A DNA stretch of 64,000 bases from NCBI RefSeq assembly GCF_026157065.1, contig NZ_JANLGQ010000004.1:248001-312000 (forward strand), read 5' to 3'. Each line of letters begins with the position of its first letter. Positions within the stretch are counted from its first letter, which is position 1. This DNA comes from Enterococcus sp. HY326 (GTDB lineage Bacteria; Bacillota; Bacilli; Lactobacillales; Enterococcaceae). A model generated the notes under the pieces. That model was given only the letters and a program-made list of their open reading frames with translations. It did no database searches and was not told the DNA's origin. Below are positions 54,768 to 63,720 of the stretch, one piece after another. Position numbers and translations under genes: made by a program.

Positions 54768-55973
54768 ATGGCGGAAAAAAAGCAGCCCTCTTTTAAAAAG
54801 GGAAGACAAAAGCGAATTTTCCTAGATATTTTGATGATGCTTCTTTTAACAGTTGGTTTAATTTCCCTCGCCTATCCTTTTGTCAGTGATTCTTTAAATA
54901 ATTTATTGGATCAACAGCTGATAAATTATTACCAAAAGCAGGCCAATCAAGAAAATCAAGCAGCTATTGAAAAGGCGCAAGCCGATATGACAGCCAGCAA
55001 TCAAGAGTTGGCTGAAACGGGCAGCCAAATTGGAGCAGATCCTTGGTCAGAAAGTGATAATCAGACAACGACTAATGTTGACTCCAATTATTTTCAAGAG
55101 CATACGATTGCTGTCTTAAAAATTCCTAGTTTAAAGCTGGAACTGCCGCTTTTTGATACTACCAATGATTTATTGTTGGAAAAGGGGACGACCTTGGTCA
55201 ACGGCACTTCTTTTCCGATTGGCGGGCCTTCGACTCATGCTGTAATTGCTGGGCACCGGGGCTTACCGGAGGCAGAATTATTTACGAATTTACCGGAATT
55301 GGCAATTGGAGATGTCTTTTATATTGAAATAAATGGCGAGACCCATGCCTATGAAGTTGATCAGACAAAGGTAGTTGAGCCGACAGAAACTACCGACTTA
55401 CAGATTGTTGAGGGAGAGGATTTGGTTACTCTGCTAACCTGTACTCCTTATATGATTAATGACCATCGCTTGTTGGTGCGGGGGCATCGAGTGGCCTATG
55501 TTCCCGAACGAGATGATCAAGCGCTTGCTAGTGGCAGCACACAACGCTGGCTGAAAATTGCGGTGGTTCTTGGCGGAGCAGTACTGGTTGGGCTATTAGC
55601 TATCTATCTTTTTTACAAGTGGCTGCGAAATCTTATAGTGAGTGGCCGTAAATATCACCTTCATTTTGTTTTGCTATCTGAGGACGAAAAACCAATTGCC
55701 AATGCAAGATTTGAAGTGTATACCAAAAATGGCAAGCATCCGATTACCCGGGAGGGTATTGCAATCACCGCTCAAACCGATGAAACAGGAACTCTCCTCA
55801 TTGAAGATGTTAAAGGTGGTGCGTATTTACTTAAAGGAGCCGATGGGAATCCACCACTTATTGCTAGAATAAAAAAAGTTCGCGGAACTGATTTTGCCCT
55901 TTTCTCCAAAAAAAGATTTTATTTCATTAAAAATGACGCTAAGCCGCCAATGGTTAAATTAAATAGCAAATAA
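54768..55973 (+). CDS. Class C pilus sortase with extra C-terminal SpaA-like domain
   Basis: 401 aa, about 100 longer than usual. Helix 1 (18-39), lid motif DPW (91-93), catalytic His163 (AGHRG), Cys225 (TLLTC) and Arg234 (NDHRLLV), helix 2 (about 262-285). After helix 2 comes a basic stretch and then, at about 296-365, a domain resembling a SpaA/Cna_B repeat (SEDEKPIANARFEVYTKNGK… TDETGTLLIEDVKGGAYLL). By the positive-inside rule it should lie in the cytosol. The isopeptide Glu position reads LLKGADG instead of LKE. GGAGGCGAGGAG precedes the ATG. A 220-base gap separates it from the major pilin. Confidence 0.9.
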   Translation: MAEKKQPSFKKGRQKRIFLDILMMLLLTVGLISLAYPFVSDSLNNLLDQQLINYYQKQANQENQAAIEKAQADMTASNQELAETGSQIGADPWSESDNQTTTNVDSNYFQEHTIAVLKIPSLKLELPLFDTTNDLLLEKGTTLVNGTSFPIGGPSTHAVIAGHRGLPEAELFTNLPELAIGDVFYIEINGETHAYEVDQTKVVEPTETTDLQIVEGEDLVTLLTCTPYMINDHRLLVRGHRVAYVPERDDQALASGSTQRWLKIAVVLGGAVLVGLLAIYLFYKWLRNLIVSGRKYHLHFVLLSEDEKPIANARFEVYTKNGKHPITREGIAITAQTDETGTLLIEDVKGGAYLLKGADGNPPLIARIKKVRGTDFALFSKKRFYFIKNDAKPPMVKLNSK

Positions 55974-55978
55974 AAACG

Positions 55979-56035
55979 ATCCATGCTAGTCAGCGGATAA
56001 TTCCGCTGGTCAACATGGACCGCTCTTTTTTTCTA
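55979..56035. terminator. Terminator of the pilus operon
   Basis: CCATG…CAGCGG pairs with CCGCTG…CATGG with small mismatches, followed by seven T. It abuts the convergent YxeA-like gene. Confidence 0.85.
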
Positions 56036-56401
56036 TTCCACTAATTTATCGGCGACGGTGTTAGGTAAATCACTTTCTTGAACTTCCTCCCAAGAGGTAA
56101 CGCCTTTTTCATCGTTGACTACCATTTTTAAATAGGCACCGATTCTTAACGGGCTGTCACGATATTCCTTTAAATGAACGGTTTCTTCAACACCGTTTTC
56201 ATCATAGGAAATTTGGTCGTATTCATAATAGGTCGAGCCGCTTTCAACACCAGTATTCACCGCATCTCCGGTAATCTTAGTGTAATAATTTGGGCCGCCA
56301 TAATTTGTTTCCCAATATTTATCCATGGCGTATTTGGCGCCAAAACCAACAGCTAAAATAATAGCCAGAAAAGCTAGAACTCCGATTATAATTTTTTTCA
56401 T
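56033..56401 (-). CDS. YxeA-like (DUF1093) small secreted or anchored protein, copy 2
   Basis: About 122 aa. One N-terminal helix (IIIGVLAFLAIILAVGFGAKY), then YYTKITGD, YYEYDQISYDENG, and LKMVVNDEKGVTSWEEV. Residue for residue it parallels the copy at 38492-38845, so the two are paralogues. Start: ATG at 56401, nine bases after AAAGG. Function unknown. Confidence 0.86.
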   Translation of the reverse strand: MKKIIIGVLAFLAIILAVGFGAKYAMDKYWETNYGGPNYYTKITGDAVNTGVESGSTYYEYDQISYDENGVEETVHLKEYRDSPLRIGAYLKMVVNDEKGVTSWEEVQESDLPNTVADKLVE

Positions 56402-56646
56402 ATCACTCATCCTTTCAACACAGCTATCATAACGCAAAAGAGTTTTGTGGAAATCAAACTTTAGTCCTAGATAAAAATAACAGTTTTGTAAGTTCCTTGT
56501 AAGGCTAATTAAAAAACAGTTATCAGCAAACGTAGTTCTTTGAAAAACAGAAATTCTGTGAAATTTTTGTAAAAAATTAACCAAGAATGTTGCAAAAAAA
56601 GCCCTTGAGTGTCATGATGCATTCAATAACAAGAAAGAGGTCAATT

Positions 56647-57000
56647 ATGATTACTTTATATACTAAACCAACCTGTAATCCCTGTCGCAAAGTGAAATCT
56701 TTATTAAATGAAGCTGATATTTCTTATGTTGAACGGGATTTTTTTTCAACCCCCCTTACTCCTCAAGAACTAGAGGACTTGATTGCGCTGACGGAAAACG
56801 GCGTAGAAGATTTGCTTCTAATCTACACAAAGATTCATGATAATCTTTATTTAGATTTTGAAGGTATGAGCACAGAGGAGTTAGCAACGGCGCTTGCTGA
56901 AAATCCCCGATTATTAAGACGACCGCTGATTGTTAAAGGTCAAGAATTGCTGATTGGCTTTGAAGAAATAAGCTGCAAGGCCTTTTGTGGGATTCACTAA
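56647..57000 (+). CDS. Spx/ArsC-family thioredoxin-like protein
   Basis: 117 aa. Redox motif CNPC near residues 10-13 (TKPTCNPCRKV) and the conserved RRPLIV (Arg-Pro-Leu, RPI in Spx) near residue 90. Length and layout fit Spx, the RNA-polymerase-binding stress regulator, or its MgsR-type relatives; enterococci have more than one. The end ISCKAFCGIH has two extra Cys. Start: ATG at 56647 behind AAGAGG; upstream codons in frame are not supported. Confidence 0.85.
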   Translation: MITLYTKPTCNPCRKVKSLLNEADISYVERDFFSTPLTPQELEDLIALTENGVEDLLLIYTKIHDNLYLDFEGMSTEELATALAENPRLLRRPLIVKGQELLIGFEEISCKAFCGIH

Positions 57001-57020
57001 AAAATAGTTATCAAATTTAA

Positions 57021-57072
57021 AACGGCTGTAATAGCTGCTCTTCTAAATGCTGAGCAACTGTTATAGCCGTTT
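57021..57072. terminator. Terminator between convergent genes
   Basis: AACGGCTGTAATAG and CTGTTATAGCCGTT arms (two mismatched or wobble positions), T-rich tail. Confidence 0.85.
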
Positions 57073-57074
57073 CT

Positions 57075-57791
57075 TTAAAATAATGTTACCCAGAGCCAGC
57101 TAATCGGCATAACGAGAGCCATCGCCGGAATCATATCTGCTGTCGGAAACATTTTTAAGCACAACATGCGAAAACCAGTTGCTAACATCAAAACACCGCC
57201 ACAGGCTCGAAAATCGTTAATCATGGCTGGTGTAGTTAAAGGGAAAATAATGCCTGCGAATAAAAAGAGAGTCATAAAAATGAAAAATTGCGGCAAAGCG
57301 ATTACAGAAACTACATAGCCAAGATTACATGCAAAAATTGCTGCTGTAAAAAAATCCAGAATTGATTTGGCAATCAAAACGGAACTGTCACCGGTCATGC
57401 CAGCATCCAGGCTGCCGTAAATTCCGGTTCCGCTGGCACAAAATAAGACGATAATAGTTACCAGCTGACTTAAAAATTCATCGTGGGACAATCCCAAATG
57501 CTCAGATGAAACCAATTTGGCAATTGGTTTTTGCATCAAGCCGGCACCTTTATTAATCCATTCACCTAAGTGTAGGGCTAACCCTACTGATGTCCCCAAG
57601 ACTACAGCAAAAATCACCGCTGCCATATTTTCCATTAAAATAATGGCGTTGACACCCATCGTCAAGGAACAAACGCCGAAAATCATCGTGATTTCCCGTT
57701 TGAAGTTAGCCGATAGTTTATTGCCTAAAAAGCCGCCACAAAGCCCGCCTAAAAAAACACTTGCGACATTTATAAAAATTCCACTCGGCAC
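57075..57791 (-). CDS. DUF554 family membrane protein
   Basis: 238 aa with about seven hydrophobic helices (GIFINVASVFLGGLCGGFLGNKL at the start; FGVCSLTMGVNAI follows). This is the YdfK/YqgA group, putative transporters with no proven substrate. GTG start with AAAGGAG upstream. Confidence 0.87.
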   Translation of the reverse strand: MPSGIFINVASVFLGGLCGGFLGNKLSANFKREITMIFGVCSLTMGVNAIILMENMAAVIFAVVLGTSVGLALHLGEWINKGAGLMQKPIAKLVSSEHLGLSHDEFLSQLVTIIVLFCASGTGIYGSLDAGMTGDSSVLIAKSILDFFTAAIFACNLGYVVSVIALPQFFIFMTLFLFAGIIFPLTTPAMINDFRACGGVLMLATGFRMLCLKMFPTADMIPAMALVMPISWLWVTLF

Positions 57792-57810
57792 CTAATCACT
57801 CCTTTAATAA

Positions 57811-58167
57811 TTACGATACAATCACTGTGCAGCGGCCCACCGCTGTTTTTTTCTCACCGTTAAAGATTTCCCCTTGCCAAACTTGAATTCGTCGGCCGAC
57901 TTTGTCCGGGGTGGCAGTAACAATCAGACTACCGCTTGTGGCTGTCGCTAGGTGATTCACCTGTAAATCGACACCAAGAGCAGCTTTTCCTTCAGTCAAA
58001 CTTAAATTGGCACCGACACCGGCAGCTGTTTCAATTAAAACACCGTTGATACCGCCGTGAACCACTCCAAAAGGCTGCATGACTTGTTCTGTGATTGGCA
58101 TTTCTAAAATAACTTTATCAAGATCAGCGGCAATAATCTTGATTCCTAACTGTTCTACTAAGTTCAT
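57811..58167 (-). CDS. menI: Hotdog-fold thioesterase, probably DHNA-CoA thioesterase
   Basis: 118-aa PaaI/YbgC-type hotdog protein with the family core PFGVVHGGINGVLIETAAG (Glu as catalytic base) and LQVNHLATATSG. It lies beside and divergent from menBEFDH. MenB makes 1,4-dihydroxy-2-naphthoyl-CoA, and menaquinone synthesis then needs a hotdog thioesterase, so MenI is a good guess. The link is from position and fold; similar proteins hydrolyse phenylacetyl-CoA-type esters. Confidence 0.75.
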   Translation of the reverse strand: MNLVEQLGIKIIAADLDKVILEMPITEQVMQPFGVVHGGINGVLIETAAGVGANLSLTEGKAALGVDLQVNHLATATSGSLIVTATPDKVGRRIQVWQGEIFNGEKKTAVGRCTVIVS

Positions 58168-58282
58168 TTTGATTCCTCATTTCCTTTTTCTAGAGCTAGT
58201 ATAGCAATTAATTTCTGAAAAACAAAACGGGTTCTTTTTTAAGAAGTTTTGTGTATAATTGTTGAGGATTATACTTCATTAA

Positions 58283-58384
58283 CAGCAACTGATCAGTTTT
58301 ATTTACTGGCGAAGTGATGCTGTTTTGGAGTAACCAGATGCCAGAGAAAATCTGACAAGTTTTTTAATATGAGGAGGCCTCTTA
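58283..58384 (+). promoter_or_regulatory. Structured leader of the menBEFDH operon
   Basis: After a TATAAT (near 58253) the leader contains the palindrome AACTGATCAGTT (58287-58298), a stem CAGCA…TGCTG followed by TTTT, and CAGAT…ATCTG followed by a T-rich run. It could be an operator or an attenuator; I do not recognise a known riboswitch. Confidence 0.4.
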
Positions 58385-59200
58385 ATGAGAGAATGGCAAA
58401 CAATTAAAGAATACGACGAAATTTTATTTGAACAACACGGCAAGGTGGCAAAGATTACGATCAATCGTCCAGAGCGCCACAATGCTTTTACTCCTAAAAC
58501 GGTTTTTGAAATGATGGATGCTTTTTCTATTAGTCGGGAAAAACAAGATGTCGGTGTCATCATCTTAACCGGAGCTGGTGATCAAGCCTTTTGTTCCGGT
58601 GGTGACCAAAAAGTCCGAGGCAACGGCGGTTACGTTGGCGAAGATCAAGTCCCTCGTTTAAATGTGTTGGATTTGCAACGTCTAATTCGAGTGATTCCTA
58701 AACCTGTGATTGCAATGGTCAAAGGCTGGTCAATCGGTGGTGGTAATGTGCTGCAATTAGTGTGTGATTTAACCATTGCCGCAGACAATGCTAAATTTGG
58801 TCAGACGGGTCCGAATGTCGGCAGCTTTGATGGCGGTTATGGCTCCGGTTATTTAGCTCGAGTGATTGGTCACAAGCGGGCCAAGGAAGTTTGGTTTATG
58901 ACCAAGCAATATTCAGCTGAAGAAGCCTATGCAATGAATTGGATTAATACGGTCGTGCCTTTAGCTGAAGTGGAAGATGTGACGATGGAATGGGCTGAAG
59001 AAATGCTGAAAAAGAGTCCGATTGCTTTGCGCATGATTAAAGCAGCGATGAACGCTGATACTGATGGCTTAGCCGGTATTCAACAATTAGCCGGCGATGC
59101 GACGTTATTGTATTACACGATGGATGAAGCGCAGGAAGGCCGCGATGCCTTTAAAGAAAAACGGGAACCTGACTTCGACCAATTCCCTAAATTCCCATAA
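58385..59200 (+). CDS. menB: 1,4-dihydroxy-2-naphthoyl-CoA synthase
   Basis: 271 aa, crotonase fold. It cyclises o-succinylbenzoyl-CoA. MenB marks are [15 protein letters not shown] (oxyanion hole and A-loop), [19 protein letters not shown], and [21 protein letters not shown]. Strong GAGGAGG before the ATG. First gene of the operon; its last base is the first of the menE start codon. Confidence 0.97.
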   Translation: MREWQTIKEYDEILFEQHGKVAKITINRPERHNAFTPKTVFEMMDAFSISREKQDVGVIILTGAGDQAFCSGGDQKVRGNGGYVGEDQVPRLNVLDLQRLIRVIPKPVIAMVKGWSIGGGNVLQLVCDLTIAADNAKFGQTGPNVGSFDGGYGSGYLARVIGHKRAKEVWFMTKQYSAEEAYAMNWINTVVPLAEVEDVTMEWAEEMLKKSPIALRMIKAAMNADTDGLAGIQQLAGDATLLYYTMDEAQEGRDAFKEKREPDFDQFPKFP

Positions 59201-60675
59201 TGACTAGCTGGTTAAAAAAACAAACGGCTTTACATCCTCAAGCACCGGCTTTGTATTGGCAAAATCAAAGCTGGTCCTTTGAGTTGCTCCTTGCTGAGGT
59301 GACCGCCTATCAAAATGAGTACCAAAAGCAATTTCAAAATTTTCCAGTTACACGAGTCGCCCTCTTTTCTGAAAACACGCCAGAAATGATTTTTACCATT
59401 CTGGCTCTTTGGGAAATGGGTTTAGAAATTCAATTTTTGAATACTCGTTTAACTAAAAGTGAATTGGCCTATCAATTGGCAGACGGTCAAGCAGAAGTTT
59501 TACTAAGTCAACCTGCAGGATTTTTAAAAATGAACCATGACAAGCTGTTGCCAATTCCTATGGCAACAGATATTAAGCGAATCCCATTAGAGGAAACTCC
59601 TGCAAGAGAGCCACAAGCTCATTATCAGCCAGAACAAATTGCTTCTATTATGTATACTTCTGGGACGACGGGTTTTCCTAAAGGCGTACCCCAACGATTT
59701 AAAAACCATTTTGCCAGTGCCCAAGCAACTGCCCAAAATATGCAGGTAACAGCTGACGATTGCTGGCTGTGTCCGTTGCCGTTGTATCATATCAGTGGCT
59801 TATCCATTTTACTGCGGAGCTTGGTGTTAGGAAATAGTCTAAAGCTCTATCCTAAATTCAGTCCAACCGAATTGACGACCGATATTGTAAACGGTCGAGG
59901 AACTGTGGCATCAGTGGTGACGAAAACTTTAACTGATTTGCTACCACTAATACCAGTTGAAGGATTCCCTAAAAGTTTTCGCTACTTTTTATTGGGCGGC
60001 GGACCAGTGACGACAGCAGTTTTACAAGAGGCGGCTGTAAAAAAAATTTCGGTCATCCAATCCTATGGAATGACCGAAACCTGTTCCCAGGTGATTGCTC
60101 TGCCACCGGAGGAAGCCTTTAGAAAAAGCGGCTCTGCTGGAAAGCCTCTGGGAGATACCCAACTGAAAATTTTATCAAACGGGAATGACTCAGCTGTGGG
60201 TGAAATTCTACTGAAGGGTGCTAGTGTTGTCGAGAGCTATTTAGCAAATCAGGCAAGTAGCAGCTGGGATTTGCAAGGCTGGTTTCATACCGGCGACTTG
60301 GGTTATTTAGATGAGGAAAAATATTTGTTTGTGGTGAGTCGGTTAAGTGAGCTAATCATTTCTGGTGGAGAAAATATTTATCCGGCAGAGATTGAAACAC
60401 TACTATTGAGCAATCTGCAAATTTTAGAGGCTGCGGTAGTTGGTCAAACGGATTCCCGCTGGGGTCAAGTACCGGTGGCTTACTTAAAAATTACTCCGGA
60501 ATTTGATGGAGCTGCTCTTAAAAAACTTATCGAGAAGGACTTAGCACGTTTTAAAAGACCGGCCGCCTTTTTCGTCGTTTCAGAGATTCCCAAAACCGGC
60601 AGCGGTAAACCTTTAAAAAGAATTTTTTTGACAGAGGAAAGAGTGAACTACATTGAGTACCAATTGGAATTATGA
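59200..60675 (+). CDS. menE: o-succinylbenzoate-CoA ligase
   Basis: 491-aa ANL-superfamily adenylate-forming enzyme. Motifs: IMYTSGTTGFPKGVP (P-loop), QSYGMTETCSQ, HTGDLGYLDEE, and the catalytic Lys in KTGSGKPLKR. It supplies the substrate of MenB. Overlaps menB by one base and menF by 23. Confidence 0.96.
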   Translation: MTSWLKKQTALHPQAPALYWQNQSWSFELLLAEVTAYQNEYQKQFQNFPVTRVALFSENTPEMIFTILALWEMGLEIQFLNTRLTKSELAYQLADGQAEVLLSQPAGFLKMNHDKLLPIPMATDIKRIPLEETPAREPQAHYQPEQIASIMYTSGTTGFPKGVPQRFKNHFASAQATAQNMQVTADDCWLCPLPLYHISGLSILLRSLVLGNSLKLYPKFSPTELTTDIVNGRGTVASVVTKTLTDLLPLIPVEGFPKSFRYFLLGGGPVTTAVLQEAAVKKISVIQSYGMTETCSQVIALPPEEAFRKSGSAGKPLGDTQLKILSNGNDSAVGEILLKGASVVESYLANQASSSWDLQGWFHTGDLGYLDEEKYLFVVSRLSELIISGGENIYPAEIETLLLSNLQILEAAVVGQTDSRWGQVPVAYLKITPEFDGAALKKLIEKDLARFKRPAAFFVVSEIPKTGSGKPLKRIFLTEERVNYIEYQLEL

Positions 60676-61999
60676 GACACCAAGGGAACAGCTACTTAGC
60701 TGGTCTTATTCCCTTGAGCAGCCTATAGATCTGCTAGAGCTTTTATCAAAAACCGAAATGTATCAGGGAACGCGCTTTTTTTGGCGTTCCGCAGATTTAA
60801 AGGAAAGTTTTTTAGGCTTAGGCACAGTATTAAGTATCAGTGAAACAGATTTTGCAAAAGTTTCAGCCTTTAAAAAGGCTTTAACCGAGCAGATTCAACT
60901 AGTTGACGATCAAAGTTCGGCACCAATTTTATTTGGCGGCTTTCCCTTTGATGTAAAGGGCAGCAAAGAAAGTTTTTGGAATAGCATGGAGGCCGGCTAT
61001 TTTGTTTTACCGCAGATTTTATTTCAGCAACTGGATAATCAGTTGACTGTAACTTTAACAGTTAAAAAAACTGCAGAAAAACTTTTGAAAGAGCTGGCTA
61101 ATCAAGTGGAAGAACTTTTGTCTGTAACGAATGAGCCTGCTGAAGAGGATAAAACGAGCTTTGAAAATACGGTGAGTTATCAAGAATTGCAATTACCGCA
61201 ATGGTTGTCAATGGTTGAAACCGCAGTGGCAGAAATTAACAGTGAAGACTCAGCGCTACAAAAAATTGTCGCCGCGCGTCAGTTAGCAGTGACAGCTTCA
61301 AAAGAGTTTGTTCCTGCTGAGATTGTTGCAAATTTGGCAGCAGAACAACCGAATACTTATTTATTTTTACTTGAAAAAGGCGAGCATTTTTTTGTTGGTA
61401 CTACTCCCGAACGACTGTTAAAAGCAGATGCCACAAAGTTTTACACTGCAAGTATTGCGGGAACGGCTCCAAGAGACAAAAATCCAAATACCGATAAGCA
61501 GCTTGGTCAAAAGCTGCTGGCTGATCCAAAAAACAGTCACGAGCATGGCTTGGTTGTGGCGGGTATTCAGGAGCAATTGGCAGAATTAATTGAAGGAGCT
61601 TTAGAATTAGGTGAGCGGCAGATTTTAAAAAATCGAGATCTGCAGCATATTTATTTGCCTTTAGCTGGTCAACGGAAAGCATCGATTTCCTTTTTGGCAG
61701 CTGTCCAAAAATTGCATCCAACTCCCGCTTTAGGTGGTCAGCCAAAAGCTCTTGCACTAGACTGGCTGGAGAAAAATGAAAAGCCAGGTCGCGGCTTGTA
61801 CGGTGCGCCAATCGGTTGGCAAAGTTTGGCCACTGATGAAGGGGAGTTCGCCGTAGCAATTCGTTCAGGAATTTTTACAAGAAAACAGGGCTTGTTATAC
61901 GCCGGTTGCGGGATTGTCGCAAAATCTGTGGCCGAGGAAGAAAGACAAGAGACGTGGAATAAATTTCAGCCGATGCTAAGGGGGATTCGTGGAAAATGA
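60653..61999 (+). CDS. menF: Isochorismate synthase (menaquinone-specific)
   Basis: 448-aa chorismate-utilising enzyme. C-terminal domain motifs: KIVAARQL, FYTASIAGTAPRDKNPNTDKQLG, HEHGLVVAGI, HPTPALGGQPK, RGLYGAPIGW. It turns chorismate into isochorismate, the first step to menaquinone. The start is a TTG inside the end of menE. It overlaps menD by four bases. Confidence 0.95.
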   Translation: MSTNWNYETPREQLLSWSYSLEQPIDLLELLSKTEMYQGTRFFWRSADLKESFLGLGTVLSISETDFAKVSAFKKALTEQIQLVDDQSSAPILFGGFPFDVKGSKESFWNSMEAGYFVLPQILFQQLDNQLTVTLTVKKTAEKLLKELANQVEELLSVTNEPAEEDKTSFENTVSYQELQLPQWLSMVETAVAEINSEDSALQKIVAARQLAVTASKEFVPAEIVANLAAEQPNTYLFLLEKGEHFFVGTTPERLLKADATKFYTASIAGTAPRDKNPNTDKQLGQKLLADPKNSHEHGLVVAGIQEQLAELIEGALELGERQILKNRDLQHIYLPLAGQRKASISFLAAVQKLHPTPALGGQPKALALDWLEKNEKPGRGLYGAPIGWQSLATDEGEFAVAIRSGIFTRKQGLLYAGCGIVAKSVAEEERQETWNKFQPMLRGIRGK

Positions 62000-63720
62000 A
62001 AGAACAAGAATTGATGAGCCGCTATTTATTAGCATTTATTCATGGCTTGAAAAAAGCCGGGGTGACTCAAGCTGTGATTAGTCCCGGCTCCCGTTCAACT
62101 CCGCTGGCTCTTTTATTGTATCGAGATCCAGCAATTCAAACGCATATTCTAGTTGATGAACGGTCAGCGGGCTTTTTTGCCGTCGGTCTTGCAAAAAGCA
62201 GCAGTGAAGCAATTGCTTTAGTTTGCACTTCCGGAACAGCGGCTGCTAATTATTATCCAGCAATTTGTGAGGCCAAAGCCAGCAATCTGCCTTTGGTGGT
62301 TTTAACTACTGACCGGCCGCCGGAACTGCGAAACGTAGGGGCTCCACAAGCCATGGATCAACAAAATTTATACGGCAATCAGGTTAAACAGTTTAGCGAG
62401 TTGAATGTTCCAGAAGCCGGCGAGGATTTGCTGCGCTATAGTTATTGGCAAGGTTTTACCAATAGTTTAATTGCTCAAGAAGTACCAAAAGGACCAGTCC
62501 AGATTAATCTACCTCTGAGAGAACCGTTGTTGCCGGTGGAAGTCGAAATAAACGTTAATCAGTTTTCTACGGAAGTCTTTAAAAAGACTTCAGATAAAGT
62601 TGAATTAACGGGCACGCCTTTAGAAAAACTTTTCGAGAAAAAAGGCTTAATCGTAGTTGGTGGCAGCCAAACGATTGAAACAGCACAAAAGCTCTTGGCT
62701 TTAGCAGAAAAACTGAAGTGGCCGATTGTCGGTGACCCACTGACAAATTTAAATAATTGCGGCAAAATTAGTCGTCACTATCTGAAACATGCTGAGTTAA
62801 TTTTCGATCAACTGGAAGCAACATTTGTTCCAGAAGTTGTTCTGCGCTTTGGCACTTTACCCGTGACGAAAAACGTAATGCTCTATTTAAAAAACTTAGC
62901 TGCTGAAAATATTTCTTGGCTCTATATTGATGAAAGTCACGAGAAAAAGGACCAGCTGCAGTTGACGAATTTGTTGATAGCAGCAACTGCTAGGGAATTT
63001 TGTGATGCGGTATTGAAGCTGTCTCTTCAATCAGTCAATGAAGCATGGTCTGAGGCCTTTTATCGGCGGGAGAAGCTAGCCATCAAAGCTCAACAGCAGA
63101 CTTTTTTAAATACTGACTTTAGCGAAAGCCACGCCGCCAGAGAACTATCCAGTCATCTTGAGCAAGGAGAGCAGCTGCTAGTCGCCAATAGCAATGCCAT
63201 TCGCTATTTTGACCGCTTTAGTCAGGTGTCTGAGAAAAAATATACAGTTTTTGGCAATCGGGGTGTCAACGGAATTGATGGTTTGGTTTCAACGACTGCC
63301 GGTCTTGCCGTCAATTCAAAGCAAACTTATTTATTAATTGGTGATTTGGCACTGTTTCATGATATGAATGGTCTACAGGCAATGCGTCAATTTAAGCAGT
63401 CAGTGACCATTATCTTATTGAATAATAATGGTGGCGGAATTTTTTCGCATCTTTCACAAACTCAATTGCCGCCAACTGAGTTTGATGCTCTTTTTGGCAC
63501 ACCATTGAATCTGGATTTTAAAAAAGCCGCAGCCCTTTACGATGCCAATTATCAAGCGGTTTCTACAGCTGCAGAATTTAAAGCTGCTCTTCAAAGGAGC
63601 CGCCAGCAGGGATTACAGCTGATTGAAGTTCAAGGTCAGCAAGCAGAGGGCTATCAGCTTTGGCAAAAAGTTTTAAAAACTTATCACGAGATGGTGGCTG
63701 CAAATGAAAAAGACAATTAA
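61996..63720 (+). CDS. menD: SEPHCHC synthase MenD
   Basis: 574-aa thiamine-diphosphate enzyme that joins 2-oxoglutarate to isochorismate. Start SRYLLAFIHGLKKAGVTQAVISPGSRSTPL is the MenD signature; the catalytic Glu is in VDERSAGFFAVGLAK; the ThDP-metal motif is GDLALFHDMNGLQA… NNNGGGIFSHL. Full length. Its stop lies inside menH. Confidence 0.97.
   Translation: MKEQELMSRYLLAFIHGLKKAGVTQAVISPGSRSTPLALLLYRDPAIQTHILVDERSAGFFAVGLAKSSSEAIALVCTSGTAAANYYPAICEAKASNLPLVVLTTDRPPELRNVGAPQAMDQQNLYGNQVKQFSELNVPEAGEDLLRYSYWQGFTNSLIAQEVPKGPVQINLPLREPLLPVEVEINVNQFSTEVFKKTSDKVELTGTPLEKLFEKKGLIVVGGSQTIETAQKLLALAEKLKWPIVGDPLTNLNNCGKISRHYLKHAELIFDQLEATFVPEVVLRFGTLPVTKNVMLYLKNLAAENISWLYIDESHEKKDQLQLTNLLIAATAREFCDAVLKLSLQSVNEAWSEAFYRREKLAIKAQQQTFLNTDFSESHAARELSSHLEQGEQLLVANSNAIRYFDRFSQVSEKKYTVFGNRGVNGIDGLVSTTAGLAVNSKQTYLLIGDLALFHDMNGLQAMRQFKQSVTIILLNNNGGGIFSHLSQTQLPPTEFDALFGTPLNLDFKKAAALYDANYQAVSTAAEFKAALQRSRQQGLQLIEVQGQQAEGYQLWQKVLKTYHEMVAANEKDN

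Noticed and set aside
38492-56401. An integrated element with attachment sites around tuf, rnf and pili
   Set aside because: No integrase, transposase, direct repeats or tRNA end was found; only the two YxeA paralogues hint at a boundary.
61401-61859. 152-aa minus-strand frame inside menF
   Set aside because: Shadow of the conserved isochorismate synthase C-terminal domain.
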